From positions 1,148,001 through 1,212,000 of the forward strand of contig NZ_CP158190.1 of the NCBI RefSeq assembly GCF_040250305.1: a stretch of 64,000 nt of DNA. Reading direction: 5' to 3'. The position numbers were made by a program, and so were the translations under genes. A model generated the notes under the pieces. The model was not told the DNA's origin and did not search any database. It worked only from the letters and a program-made list of their open reading frames with translations. This DNA is from Peribacillus frigoritolerans. GTDB lineage: Bacteria; Bacillota; Bacilli; Bacillales; DSM-1321. Of this stretch, positions 44,689 through 52,898 are shown piece by piece (the first letter of the stretch is position 1; every line of letters begins with the position of its first letter).

Positions 44689-45612
44689 ATGGGACATCAT
44701 CATGGTCACTCCCATGATCATGGGCACGGACACCACCATTCTAATAATAAAAAAGCCTTGCTGGCATCTTTCTTATTAATCTCCACATTCATGATCGTCG
44801 AGGTCATTGGCGGATTCTTGACAAATAGTCTGGCTTTACTGTCAGATGCAGGTCACATGCTTAGCGATGCTGCAGCTTTAGGGCTTAGTTATACAGCGAT
44901 AAGGTTGGGGGAAAGGAAAGCGACATCGTCCAAATCGTTTGGATATAAACGGTTTGAAATCATTGCTGCTTGTTTGAATGGATTGACCTTGATCGTCATA
45001 TCCGTATTCATTTTCGTAGAGGCAATTAAGAGGTTCCTGGATCCCCCTGAGGTGCAAAGCTTGGGAATGCTAATGATTTCAATCATCGGCTTACTTGTTA
45101 ATATCATTGCGGCCTGGATTTTAATGAGCGGAGATAAGGAAGACAATCTGAATATACGGAGTGCTTTTTTACATGTTATTGGTGATATGCTTGGATCTGT
45201 GGGTGCCATTGCGGCCGCACTTTTGATTTACTTTTTCGATTGGGGAATTGCAGATCCGATTGCGAGCGTCATAGTCGCGATTTTAATCATTATAAGCGGT
45301 TTTAGGGTAGTGAGGGATTCTTTCCATATCTTGATGGAGGGCACACCAGACCAAGTCGATATGGATGAAGTGAAAGCATCCTTGATGGAATTGGATGGTG
45401 TATCCGATGTACATGATCTCCATATCTGGACGATCACCTCTGGCTTTTTGACAATGAGCTGCCATGTTGTCATAGATGAGAGCGGTAATCACGATTCAGT
45501 TTTAGCAGAAGCGCAAAAACTACTTCATGATCAGTTTGGGATTGAACATAGCACGATCCAAGTGGAAAGACAGGAAGCGGGCTGTCCGAATCCACACGAG
45601 ACATGTAATTGA
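44689..45612 (+). CDS. czcD: Cation diffusion facilitator, CzcD-type zinc/cobalt exporter
   Basis: This 307-residue protein exports Zn2+, Co2+ or similar metals in exchange for protons. It starts with a histidine-rich tail (MGHHHGHSHDHGHGHHH) that binds metal. The six helices contain the transport site residues in LLSDAGHMLSDAAAL and HVIGDMLGSVGA. The C-terminal cytoplasmic domain (residues about 215-290) is a ferredoxin-like fold with SDVHDLHIWTI. The ATG at 44689 is chosen because GAGAGGAGGG is just upstream; the frame is open to 44617. It is monocistronic and followed by a repeat hairpin. Confidence 0.93.
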   Translation: MGHHHGHSHDHGHGHHHSNNKKALLASFLLISTFMIVEVIGGFLTNSLALLSDAGHMLSDAAALGLSYTAIRLGERKATSSKSFGYKRFEIIAACLNGLTLIVISVFIFVEAIKRFLDPPEVQSLGMLMISIIGLLVNIIAAWILMSGDKEDNLNIRSAFLHVIGDMLGSVGAIAAALLIYFFDWGIADPIASVIVAILIIISGFRVVRDSFHILMEGTPDQVDMDEVKASLMELDGVSDVHDLHIWTITSGFLTMSCHVVIDESGNHDSVLAEAQKLLHDQFGIEHSTIQVERQEAGCPNPHETCN

Positions 45613-45615
45613 AAA

Positions 45616-45909
45616 GGGCTGGCTCAGTTTAGAGCCAGCCTCAGACTGTAGACAAACTCAATGTAGAACAAGTTAGTCTCAATTTTATTTAGGTTTATAA
45701 AACCTGGAACGTCGATTTCCACTCCAGGCACTCGCTTTCCGCGGGCGGTCCGGGAGCCTCCTCGGAGCTTTTGCGCCTGTGGGGTCTCCCCTTGACGCGC
45801 TTTTCCCGCAGGAGTCTCGCACCTTCCGTTCCAATCAACTCTGTTTTGAAATTTAGATAAAAACCCTTTTGTCTACAAACTCGGGCTGGCTCAGTTTAGA
45901 GCCAGCCTC
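45616..45909. repeat. Composite dispersed repeat flanked by two identical 27-base hairpins
   Basis: The 27-base word starting GGGCTGGCTCAGTTTAGAGC occurs at 45616-45642 and again, identically, at 45883-45909; each folds into a GGCTGGCTC/GAGCCAGCC hairpin. Inside lie TGTAGACAAACTC near the left end and TTTGTCTACAAACTC near the right end. The core (about 45710-45840) includes CCACTCCAGGCACTCGCTTT, GGGAGCCTCCTCGGAGC and CTGTGGGGTCTCCCCTTG. The core is related to the copy at 10.17-10.27 kb, in opposite orientation. There is no coding frame. It may be a non-autonomous mobile unit. Confidence 0.85.
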
Positions 45910-46156
45910 TTAAGAGTGTATAAGGGGATCATAGTTTTTTTCTGGATGATTTTTACGACCATGCAGAAGCATTCCTGTTAAAATGAATCGAGATCACTTA
46001 CACAACAAGGTTACTATGTGAAAACATCGGTTAATTTTACTGCGAACATAATCCTGACACATAAAAATGGTAGGATTGAGGGAAAATGCTTGGTCTTTTT
46101 AATAGTTAGCATATATAAAATGATTCCACTATAATTCAGGAAGGAGGAATCCGTCA

Positions 46157-46846
46157 ATGAAGAAAATTCTTGTCGTAGAAGATGAAATCGCCATATCGAT
46201 GGTATTGAAAGCATATTTGGAGCGGGAAGGTTTTGATGTAGTCCAAGTTTACGATGGGCTAAAGGCCATTCCGGTGTTTGAAGAAACGAAGCCAGACCTT
46301 GTCCTGCTTGATGTCATGCTGCCTGGTAAGGAAGGCTGGGATATACTGAAGGAAATTCGGGAGGACGATACATGTCCGGTTATCATGTTGACTGCACTGA
46401 CAGATGTCGATTACAGATTATCGGGATTTAAGTCAGGTGCGGATGATTACATCTCCAAACCCTTTGTTGCCGAAGAAGTCGTGGCCCGGGTGCATGCCGT
46501 TTTAAGAAGATCATCATCGGTTGTTACGGAAGATGGTCATGTACATCAATTTGGAAGTTTAACCATCGATGATCTGTCTTATATGGTTCATTTAAATGGG
46601 GAAGAGATAAACTTGACGCCGCGTGATTTGTCGCTGCTCGTTTTTTTCGCTAAGCACCCTAATCAAATTTTCACGAGAGAACAGCTGCTTGACCAAGTGT
46701 GGGGCATAGATTATGACGGCAGTGACCGTGCGGTGGACCTGGCGATCAAACGAATCAGGAAGGCGATAGATGCATGGCCTGTAACTGAGGGGGAAATAAA
46801 AACATTGCGTGGATTGGGGTATCAATTGAGTGTCTATGAAAACTAA
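46157..46846 (+). CDS. OmpR-family response regulator
   Basis: This 229-residue regulator has a receiver domain (residues 1-120) with the phospho-accepting Asp52 in VLLDVMLPG, the switch threonine in MLTALTD and Lys in YISKPF. The winged-helix domain (about 130-225) shows LTPRDLSLLVFF, DGSDRAVDLAIKRIRKAI and TLRGLGYQL. GGAAGGAGGAAT precedes its ATG. It overlaps the kinase gene by 17 bases, so the two form one system. It resembles PhoP/YycF-type regulators, but the target genes are unknown. No transporter gene is adjacent. Confidence 0.92.
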   Translation: MKKILVVEDEIAISMVLKAYLEREGFDVVQVYDGLKAIPVFEETKPDLVLLDVMLPGKEGWDILKEIREDDTCPVIMLTALTDVDYRLSGFKSGADDYISKPFVAEEVVARVHAVLRRSSSVVTEDGHVHQFGSLTIDDLSYMVHLNGEEINLTPRDLSLLVFFAKHPNQIFTREQLLDQVWGIDYDGSDRAVDLAIKRIRKAIDAWPVTEGEIKTLRGLGYQLSVYEN

Positions 46847-48266
46847 AAAAAGAACCACTTTACAACGCTATTGGACAAAGAGGTACGTATTGACCTTGAT
46901 TTCCGGTTTGATATTATTGTCTGTTTTTTCCTTATGGTGGATGGAAAAAACGGCTTTGGAATATAGGCTCAGCCTTCTTAAATACTTAGCTGATGAAACA
47001 TCCGATCGCGCGATTAAGGAAAATGGCCAGATTGTCGTTGGCCCGATCCTTTCGGAAATTGTTGAGGAAAGGGAGAAAATCCTCCATCTGAACCAACAGC
47101 CAATCATCTATATCGTCGATCCCGATGCCACCATCATATATACGATGCCACAATTGTATATCGATCCGGATGAAAATAAACTCCCGGACGTCATCATGAA
47201 AAATACGGAGTTAGTCCAGAAGGTCAAGATTTCCGACAACAAAGTATATGTTGTCAAATCCCCCATTACGTTTAACGATGAGACGAGAGGCTGGGTGGTC
47301 ATTGCCCAGGAAGAAGGGGCATTGAAGGAAATCAACCAAGATCATGGCTTGTTGGCGATCATGATTGGAGGACTTCTGATTCTGGGAACGGGAGTCATTT
47401 ATTTTCTTTCCAGGCAGATTTCGCGCCCCATCCAAGACGTAGCTAACGCCGCTGTCCAGGTTCGTGAAGGCAACTATGATATCCATTTCAAAGAGGAAGA
47501 GGAAATCAAGGAAGAAGAAATTTATGAACTGATAGAATCATTTAAGGAAATGACCAATCGATTGAAGGTCATGGAGAAGCTGCGGGCGGAATTGCTTGCA
47601 GGCGTAACCCATGATTTGAAAACGCCAGTCACTTCCATTAGCGGACTGATACAAGCGGTTAAGGATGATGTCGTTAAGGGAGAGCAAAGTAAGGAATTCC
47701 TCGATATTTCCTTAAAGGAAACTCAGCGTTTACAAGGTATGATAGAGGATTTACTCAATTATAATGCCATATCGGCAGGCGCTTTTAAAATCCGGGTGCA
47801 AAAAGAGAATATCAATATATTCATCAAGGAAATCGCCTATCGCTGGCAGGTGACCCAGGATGATGATCAAGCGTTCGCTTTTGAGATAAAAGTTCCTGAT
47901 GAACCGGTCTTTGGTCAAATTGATTCATTGCGGATGCAGCAAATCGTCATTAACCTTTTGAATAATGCCAGACATGCACTTGACGGCAAAGGGAAAATAG
48001 CGATTCACCTTTATGAAAAGGATGAAGAACGGATCTGCATTGATGTACTTGACAGCGGGCGAGGGATTCCGAAACATGAACAGCAATATGTGTTCGAACC
48101 ATTTTATCGAGGTGAAAACAAAAAGCTGAAGGTACGTGGGTTAGGTTTGGGACTGCCATTCAGTAAGATGCTCGCAAAAGCGCAAAAGGGAGATCTTGTG
48201 CTTAAGGATAGCGATGAACAAGGCACCACCTTCACGATTATCATAGAGAAAGCGGATAAGATATAA
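46830..48266 (+). CDS. Sensor histidine kinase with HAMP domain
   Basis: This 478-residue kinase has helix 1 at about 20-38, an extracellular sensor of about 135 residues (40-175), helix 2 at about 174-194, a HAMP linker, and a kinase core with the phospho-accepting His261 in GVTHDLKTPVTS. The ATPase domain shows NLLNNARHAL (N box), DSGRGIP (G1) and VRGLGLGLPFSK (G2). The extracellular part resembles a single PAS-like sensor. The GTG at 46830 gives MSMKTKKR; the ATG six bases later is an equal alternative. A terminator follows the stop within a few bases. Confidence 0.92.
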   Translation: MSMKTKKRTTLQRYWTKRYVLTLISGLILLSVFSLWWMEKTALEYRLSLLKYLADETSDRAIKENGQIVVGPILSEIVEEREKILHLNQQPIIYIVDPDATIIYTMPQLYIDPDENKLPDVIMKNTELVQKVKISDNKVYVVKSPITFNDETRGWVVIAQEEGALKEINQDHGLLAIMIGGLLILGTGVIYFLSRQISRPIQDVANAAVQVREGNYDIHFKEEEEIKEEEIYELIESFKEMTNRLKVMEKLRAELLAGVTHDLKTPVTSISGLIQAVKDDVVKGEQSKEFLDISLKETQRLQGMIEDLLNYNAISAGAFKIRVQKENINIFIKEIAYRWQVTQDDDQAFAFEIKVPDEPVFGQIDSLRMQQIVINLLNNARHALDGKGKIAIHLYEKDEERICIDVLDSGRGIPKHEQQYVFEPFYRGENKKLKVRGLGLGLPFSKMLAKAQKGDLVLKDSDEQGTTFTIIIEKADKI

Positions 48267-48269
48267 AAA

Positions 48270-48300
48270 AGGGTTGTCCGATGTAATGGACAACCCTCTT
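48270..48300. terminator. Bidirectional terminator
   Basis: GGGTTGTCC and GGACAACCC pair around GATGTAAT, with A residues before and T-rich sequence after. It serves the kinase gene and the convergent Spx-like gene. Confidence 0.8.
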
Positions 48301-48321
48301 ATTATGCAGAATGTTAACTGA

Positions 48322-48717
48322 TTAAGCCAATTGGCTGATTGCACGCCATAATTGTACATGACGGACCTTCCTTGGAAGGAAGCGTCCCATTTCTTCTTCA
48401 TTATATCCTGCATGCAAGTTCTTATGGTCGAAAATGATTGGCCGGCGAAGTAAATCCGGGTTATCTTGAATAAGCTTGCAAAGATCATTAAGTGGTGTAT
48501 TATTTATATCGATATTCAGGCTTTTGAATTTTTTGGAACGGGTTGAGATGATTTCATCTGTCCCGCCTTCAGTTTTACGTAAAATCTCTTTTATTTCTTC
48601 TATAGAAAGAGGTTGGGAATATAGGTTACGTTCATTAAAGGAAATTTCGTTCTTCTTAAGCCAAGCTTTTGCTTTACGACAGGCTAAACTGCTTGGGGTA
48701 GTATAAATTGTTACCAT
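48322..48717 (-). CDS. Spx-family regulator with Ser in place of the first redox cysteine
   Basis: This 131-residue protein has exactly the length of Spx and its ArsC-like fold. Spx binds the RNA polymerase alpha C-terminal domain and reprograms transcription under thiol stress. Gly52 and Arg92, key for that contact, are both present (in EGGTDEI and LRRPII). The redox switch Cys10-x-x-Cys13 is altered: the segment is [11 protein letters not shown], with Ser10 and Cys13, so the usual disulphide cannot form. The start at 48717 follows GAAGGAG; the frame is open to 48744. It is likely an Spx/MgsR paralogue with thiol-independent activity. Confidence 0.85.
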   Translation of the reverse strand: MVTIYTTPSSLACRKAKAWLKKNEISFNERNLYSQPLSIEEIKEILRKTEGGTDEIISTRSKKFKSLNIDINNTPLNDLCKLIQDNPDLLRRPIIFDHKNLHAGYNEEEMGRFLPRKVRHVQLWRAISQLA

Positions 48718-48866
48718 TAAAATCGACTCCTTCAAAGTTTTCAAGTTTATTGGAATGAAATTATTTTTATATTTGTGATACTCTTACTTTAACGTTCCTT
48801 TGTGTCAGCAAGATGTCAAGAAAAATAAACTTAAATGTTATTTTAAAAAGAAAGGGAGAAAATGAA

Positions 48867-48968
48867 ATGGAATCTGCCTTTAATGAAAAAGAAACGGTTT
48901 TGGTAATGATGCCGAAAAAGGACCTGCATAGACCGTTATTTAACAGTGATGTGCGGATGGTATCATGA
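48867..48968 (+). CDS. 33-residue frame overlapping modB
   Basis: This short frame encodes MESAFNEKETVLVMMPKKDL followed by HRPLFNSDVRMVS. AAAGGGAGA lies at a suitable distance upstream, and its stop overlaps the modB start as ATGA, so it may be translated and coupled. It occupies the place where modA, the molybdate-binding protein gene, would normally lie. I see no similarity to ModA in it. It may be a leader peptide or a remnant. Confidence 0.45.
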   Translation: MESAFNEKETVLVMMPKKDLHRPLFNSDVRMVS

Positions 48969-49618
48969 CAGGGGATTTTTGGTCACCAGTCAGGCTATCG
49001 ATACAAGTAGCGGGACTATCGGGTATCCTTGTTTTCATTTTAGGAATTATCCTAGCGCGAATGATGGCTAAAAAGAAATTCAGGGGAAGAGTCCTGTTGG
49101 AAACAGCGTTTTTATTGCCGCTTGTTTTGCCGCCTTCCGTCGTGGGGTTTTTATTGATTGTGATTTTTGGCAAGAGTGGAATGCCGGGACAATTCATTGA
49201 AAGGGTTTTTGATCAGCCCCTAATGTTCACGTGGTGGGCGGCGGTCATTGCATCTACCGTGGTAGCGTTTCCGCTTATGTACCAATCCGCTAAAACGGGC
49301 TTTGAAGGTATCGATGAAGAAATCGAAAATGCAGCAAGGGTTGACGGGGCCGGCGAGTGGAGATTATTCCTGAATGTATCCCTTCCATTGGCGGTCAAAT
49401 CCATCGTCACAGGTGCCATCTTGAGTTCTGCGCGTGCATTGGGGGAATTCGGGGCAACGCTCATGTTTGCCGGAAACATTCCCGGACAGACACAAACCAT
49501 ACCGACCGCGATTTATATCGCCATGGACTCCGGGAATATGACATTAGCCTGGCTATGGGTTGCGGTAATCATTGTCATTTCATTCATTATGCTTTTTATC
49601 GTGACATACATAAAATGA
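48965..49618 (+). CDS. modB: Molybdate ABC transporter permease, ModB-like (orphan)
   Basis: This 217-residue protein is a ModB-type permease with about five or six membrane helices. The ATPase-contact EAA loop is clear: EIENAARVDGAGEWRLFLNV and PLAVKSIVTG, and PLVLPPSVVGFLL and LGEFGATLMFAGNIPGQTQT (in part) are typical ModB segments. It should import molybdate with ModA and ModC, but neither gene is beside it: a 33-residue frame precedes it, and a convergent acetyltransferase gene overlaps its last 39 bases. It may use subunits encoded elsewhere, as several Bacillus ModBs do, or be non-functional. Confidence 0.88.
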   Translation: MTGDFWSPVRLSIQVAGLSGILVFILGIILARMMAKKKFRGRVLLETAFLLPLVLPPSVVGFLLIVIFGKSGMPGQFIERVFDQPLMFTWWAAVIASTVVAFPLMYQSAKTGFEGIDEEIENAARVDGAGEWRLFLNVSLPLAVKSIVTGAILSSARALGEFGATLMFAGNIPGQTQTIPTAIYIAMDSGNMTLAWLWVAVIIVISFIMLFIVTYIK

Positions 49619-50065
49619 ATGCTGTTTCTCGAATTTGCTTATGAAAAAGAGAGGTGCGGCTTCTACGTCCTCTTTATGGGTGAATCCGTTTTTTTCGTAA
49701 AGGTTCCGTGCAGGCAGGTTCATTTTACCGGTCGAAACGGATATCTTTTCCCAGTCGCCGTGTAATTGAAGAGCATGCAGCAGTGCATCCGCGATACCCT
49801 GCCGAAAATAATCAGGATGGACGACCATCCGGCAAATCAGTATTTGACCATTTTCTTTTGTATAAGATATTGCACCCGCTAAGGCATCACCCTTTAAAAA
49901 GCATAAAAACGTTTCATGACAATGAATGAATTGTTCATATGTTTCCAATAATGGAGGGATATCGGCAAAGCCGATCATATCCGCTTCCACCTTATAGGCT
50001 TCTTTCTGAAGTTTAAAAAGCTGCAGGCCATAATCGGTGTCCAGGTCCCGAATTGTCATGATCAA
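49580..50065 (-). CDS. GNAT-family N-acetyltransferase
   Basis: This 161-residue protein has the GNAT core: a substrate-side N-terminal part, ILICRMVVHPDYFRQGIADA with the acetyl-CoA binding R-x-x-G-x-A pattern, and ARNLYEKNGFTHKEDV near the end. The acetyl acceptor is unknown. The TTG start at 50065 follows GGGAGTGA at normal spacing; an ATG six bases further in is the alternative. Its 3' end overlaps modB by 39 bases tail-to-tail, an unusually tight convergent arrangement without room for a terminator between the two. Confidence 0.85.
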   Translation of the reverse strand: MIMTIRDLDTDYGLQLFKLQKEAYKVEADMIGFADIPPLLETYEQFIHCHETFLCFLKGDALAGAISYTKENGQILICRMVVHPDYFRQGIADALLHALQLHGDWEKISVSTGKMNLPARNLYEKNGFTHKEDVEAAPLFFISKFEKQHSFYVCHDKKHNE

Positions 50066-50174
50066 TCAAATCACTCCCTTTCCTTACATTATAATGGAAG
50101 AGGGAAATTATTGTTTCTAATCAGTCTATGTTATAATCGACAAACAATATGAACTAATGAAATGAGGAAGAAAT

Positions 50175-50666
50175 TTGTTAACATTTGAAGAAAAATTGAG
50201 CATCATTGAAACTTTTCCGGAATTACAGCGAAAAGACGTTTCATTGGGACGTGTGAACTTCCATTATCCAGATAGCGTCCAGGAGAAAAAAATCGTCGTT
50301 CAGCACTTGCATCCCAATGGAAATGGATTCGTTTACGCAGGGCATATGAGAAAAAAAGACACTGACCGTAAAGGGTTTATCAATATACGTGACTATAATG
50401 AAGCGGAATTGAAAGAATTGATCCAAAAAAGCGTGGATTACCTATCAAAACCTCCGGTTGAAGTCGAAGAAGAGGAAAACGAGTTCGCTAGGTTGGAAGG
50501 GGCATGGATTGGCCCTGAAAAGCAAGAGCTTACACTTGAAAGGGAAGACCTGCTTTGGAATGTTTATTCAGGGTCGAATCTTGAGGAATGTTTCGAGAGT
50601 CCGATAGAGGCGGAGCGCTACTTATTGGACGAAGGCTTCCGACAAAGCAAGAAGAGGAATATGTAG
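50175..50666 (+). CDS. Conserved protein of unknown function
   Basis: I do not recognise this 163-residue protein. It is soluble and acidic, with no signal peptide. The N-terminal half contains IVVQHLHPNGNGFVYAGHMR and a basic patch KKDTDRKGFINIRDY; the middle has an acidic run VEVEEEENEF; the C-terminal half has WIGPEKQELTLEREDLLWNV, which may be nucleic-acid or small-ligand binding but lacks a known motif. The TTG start at 50175 follows GAGGAAGAAA. It lies alone before the cold shock gene. No function is proposed. Confidence 0.65.
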   Translation: MLTFEEKLSIIETFPELQRKDVSLGRVNFHYPDSVQEKKIVVQHLHPNGNGFVYAGHMRKKDTDRKGFINIRDYNEAELKELIQKSVDYLSKPPVEVEEEENEFARLEGAWIGPEKQELTLEREDLLWNVYSGSNLEECFESPIEAERYLLDEGFRQSKKRNM

Positions 50667-50706
50667 AATTTTAGGATAATTTGTCGGTTGATTTACTGCG
50701 ATATTC

Positions 50707-50736
50707 TTGTTTTTTTTGGATTTCCCATGATATAAT
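50707..50736 (+). promoter_or_regulatory. Sigma-A promoter of the cold shock gene
   Basis: TTGTTT (50707-50712) and TATAAT (50731-50736) are 18 bases apart. The start would be near 50743, giving a leader of about 120 bases, as is usual for csp genes whose leader RNA senses temperature. Confidence 0.6.
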
Positions 50737-50863
50737 ATGAGTAATTATTTTTGTTCGGAAAAGTTTGATAGAAGGATTTACTGTAATAGGATTCCTCTTG
50801 AAACATTATCCAGAACCAAAAATAGTAATAAAATGGATTTTTCCAAACACAGGAGGAACTATC

Positions 50864-51061
50864 ATGGTACAAGGTAAAGTAAAATGGTTTAACGCAGAAA
50901 AAGGTTTCGGTTTCATCGAAGTTGAAGGCCAAGACGATGTATTCGTACATTTCTCAGCTATCCAAGGAGAAGGCTTCAAAACGCTTGAAGAAGGCCAAGA
51001 AGTTTCTTTCGAAATCGAGCAAGGCGCTCGTGGACCACAAGCAGCTAACGTTCAAAAATAA
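50864..51061 (+). CDS. Cold shock protein, CspB/CspD-type
   Basis: This 65-residue protein is a single OB-fold cold shock domain. RNP1 is KGFGFIEV and RNP2 is VFVHF; the GPQAANV ending is typical of Bacillus Csp proteins. It binds single-stranded RNA and DNA, acting as an RNA chaperone in cold and in fast growth. AGGAGGAAC precedes the ATG. The long leader suggests post-transcriptional control. A terminator follows 17 bases after the stop. Which of the several csp genes of the host this is cannot be decided. Confidence 0.95.
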   Translation: MVQGKVKWFNAEKGFGFIEVEGQDDVFVHFSAIQGEGFKTLEEGQEVSFEIEQGARGPQAANVQK

Positions 51062-51078
51062 TTGAACGCATATAAAAA

Positions 51079-51104
51079 AAAGACTCCGATTTTGGAGTCT
51101 TTTT
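51079..51104. terminator. Terminator of the cold shock gene
   Basis: AGACTCC and GGAGTCT pair around GATTTT, with an A-run before and TTTT after. Its 3' T-run includes the stop codon of the minus-strand gene at 51103. Confidence 0.8.
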
Positions 51105-51270
51105 ATTTTGCTTTTATTTCGGCGATTTCCTTTAATGCTTTGTCCAATTTTTCTTCGATCCGTTTAGAACGATTAAAATGCCTTGACAGGAAAAACACGA
51201 TGAATATAACGAATACGACAAGCACTAGCATAAAAAGGATAGGAAGGAACTGGGTTATATTTTCAGTCAT
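51103..51270 (-). CDS. 55-residue single-helix membrane protein (DUF4083-like)
   Basis: This small minus-strand frame encodes 55 residues behind a good AAGGAGATAAT site. One long hydrophobic helix spans about residues 9-28 (PILFMLVLVVFVIFIVFF), followed by a basic stretch SRHFNRSKR and a charged amphipathic helix with EEKLDKALKEIAEIKAK. This layout resembles DUF4083-type peptides of Bacillus. Its stop lies in the T-run of the cold shock gene terminator, so the two genes converge. The function is unknown. Confidence 0.7.
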   Translation of the reverse strand: MTENITQFLPILFMLVLVVFVIFIVFFLSRHFNRSKRIEEKLDKALKEIAEIKAK

Positions 51271-51391
51271 TGGATATTATCTCCTTTTTTCTTTCATTAT
51301 ACTTCATGCTTACGGCTGCTATGATGGAGGGAGCCAAGTTTTTTAAAAAAACACTGAAAGGGGATATGCGAACATGCATATCCCCTTTCAG

Positions 51392-51811
51392 TCAGTTCTG
51401 GAATCGCGAGGCGAACTTTTGAAGTCTGGGCAAGTCTGATTCTTGATACATCTGTTCTATCTTCAATGTCACCAATAACTGGCTCTTGGCAAATAACATG
51501 TCCCGGAAATGATCGACCGCCCCACAAAAATGATTATAGTTGGTTTCACCAGTGCCGAAGACTCCCGTTTTCAGATGAGCAATAGGCAATTGTTCCAGTT
51601 CTTTATAAAGGGCTGCTGATTTAGCGGGAAGCTCCCCATTGCCCCATGTATAGGTGCCGACGATCAATGCATCGTAATCCGGCAATGTACGTAAATCGAA
51701 TTCATCCATTCGAAATAGTCCAGCTTCAGGTATAAGGGAAGCGAGGGCTTCAGCAAGCGCTTTTGTATTGCCGCCGGCAGAATGATAGACAATGGCAACT
51801 TTACAGCTCAT
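51392..51811 (-). CDS. Flavodoxin-like protein encoded with class I ribonucleotide reductase
   Basis: This 139-residue protein has a flavodoxin fold. The FMN phosphate loop is YHSAGGNTKALAEAL, followed by IVGTYTWGNGELPAK and GTGETNYNHFCGAVDHF. Its start at 51811 lies inside the end of the nrdF-like gene, overlapping it by 11 bases, so the two are translationally coupled. In class Ib enzymes NrdI, a special flavodoxin, activates the metal-radical centre. This gene is in a position suited for that job or for electron supply to the beta subunit, though it looks more like an ordinary flavodoxin than NrdI. Confidence 0.85.
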   Translation of the reverse strand: MSCKVAIVYHSAGGNTKALAEALASLIPEAGLFRMDEFDLRTLPDYDALIVGTYTWGNGELPAKSAALYKELEQLPIAHLKTGVFGTGETNYNHFCGAVDHFRDMLFAKSQLLVTLKIEQMYQESDLPRLQKFASRFQN

Positions 51812-52853
51812 CGAACCCATTGCTGGCATTTACTTGACTGTATGTCCTTGATTTCTGTTCAAAGAAATCGGTTTTGGTAAGTCCGATGGATTCATCATCG
51901 AACGTTTTGATCCATGGCATCGGGTTCTCGCCATACTCTTTATACAAATTTTCAAGGCCTAGCATACGTAACCGTTTGTTGGCGATATATTCGATGTACT
52001 CATTGAATTCTTCCAAATCAAGATCGGCTTTGGTTTGGATATCTTCGAGCATATATTCAGACCATTCCTTTTCGAGTTCGACTGCTTTTTCAATCGTTGT
52101 ATAGATGAACTTCGTGTTTTCTTCATTATTTAACTCAGGATATTCATACATCAAGATTTGAATGAGCATTCCAATGAAATCGAAATGGACCATTTCATCG
52201 CGGTGAATATAGGATATCATCGTAGCGGAACCGGTCATTAGATTTTGGCGACCTAAATTATAATAAAAGGCGAAAGCCAGATAGAAATAAATCCCTTCAA
52301 GGTTCGTTGAATGGATCAATGCCTCGAATAAATGCTGTGGGCTGGGATCGTCCACGAACGTTTGATAAGCATCAACGATCGGTTGGTTACGCTTAATCAC
52401 TTCAGGATGTTCTTTGATGCGGTCGAAAAGCTGTTTTTGCTTGCCTACCGGAATCAAGGAAGCAAGGATATAGGAATAAGATTCATTATGGATCGATTCC
52501 TGCTGGGCCATGTTGGCCAGGATAGCTTTTGCCGCCGGATCTTTGATGTACCGAAGGATTTCTACTAATGTGGGCGTTTGAAGACTGTCCATTCCAGCAA
52601 TCATCGTAAGGATATCGAGAAAAGCATCCTGGATATCTTCGTCCAATTCGCCCCACTGCTTTTTATCCTGAATCATGTTCACGCTCGAAGGCTTCCAAAA
52701 GTTATTGATGAGCTGTGTATAGGTATCATAGAATTTTTCATACTGAATATCGTTCCAAAGGAGGAAGCCTGAAGCTTCTCCTTTGAAAACACCGGTTGCC
52801 TTGGTTGGATGCGTCGGTTCAAGCATCCGAATTTTTTTGATATGATTGGTCAT
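51801..52853 (-). CDS. Ribonucleoside-diphosphate reductase, beta subunit (class I)
   Basis: This 350-residue subunit carries the radical cofactor of class I ribonucleotide reductase. The di-metal ligands are readable in QQESIHNESYSY (Glu, His and the radical tyrosine seven residues after the Glu), NLEGIYFYLAF and HRDEMVHF. The C-terminus ends SQVNASNGFDEL, the acidic tail that docks on the alpha subunit. It lies between the alpha subunit gene and the flavodoxin gene, with a 45-base gap upstream and an overlap downstream. The class (Ia, Ib, or other) and the metal (Fe or Mn) cannot be fixed from motifs alone. Confidence 0.92.
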   Translation of the reverse strand: MTNHIKKIRMLEPTHPTKATGVFKGEASGFLLWNDIQYEKFYDTYTQLINNFWKPSSVNMIQDKKQWGELDEDIQDAFLDILTMIAGMDSLQTPTLVEILRYIKDPAAKAILANMAQQESIHNESYSYILASLIPVGKQKQLFDRIKEHPEVIKRNQPIVDAYQTFVDDPSPQHLFEALIHSTNLEGIYFYLAFAFYYNLGRQNLMTGSATMISYIHRDEMVHFDFIGMLIQILMYEYPELNNEENTKFIYTTIEKAVELEKEWSEYMLEDIQTKADLDLEEFNEYIEYIANKRLRMLGLENLYKEYGENPMPWIKTFDDESIGLTKTDFFEQKSRTYSQVNASNGFDEL

Positions 52854-52898
52854 TCGTGAAAACTCCTTTAAGAATAGATTACTGGGTCATGATTGTCA

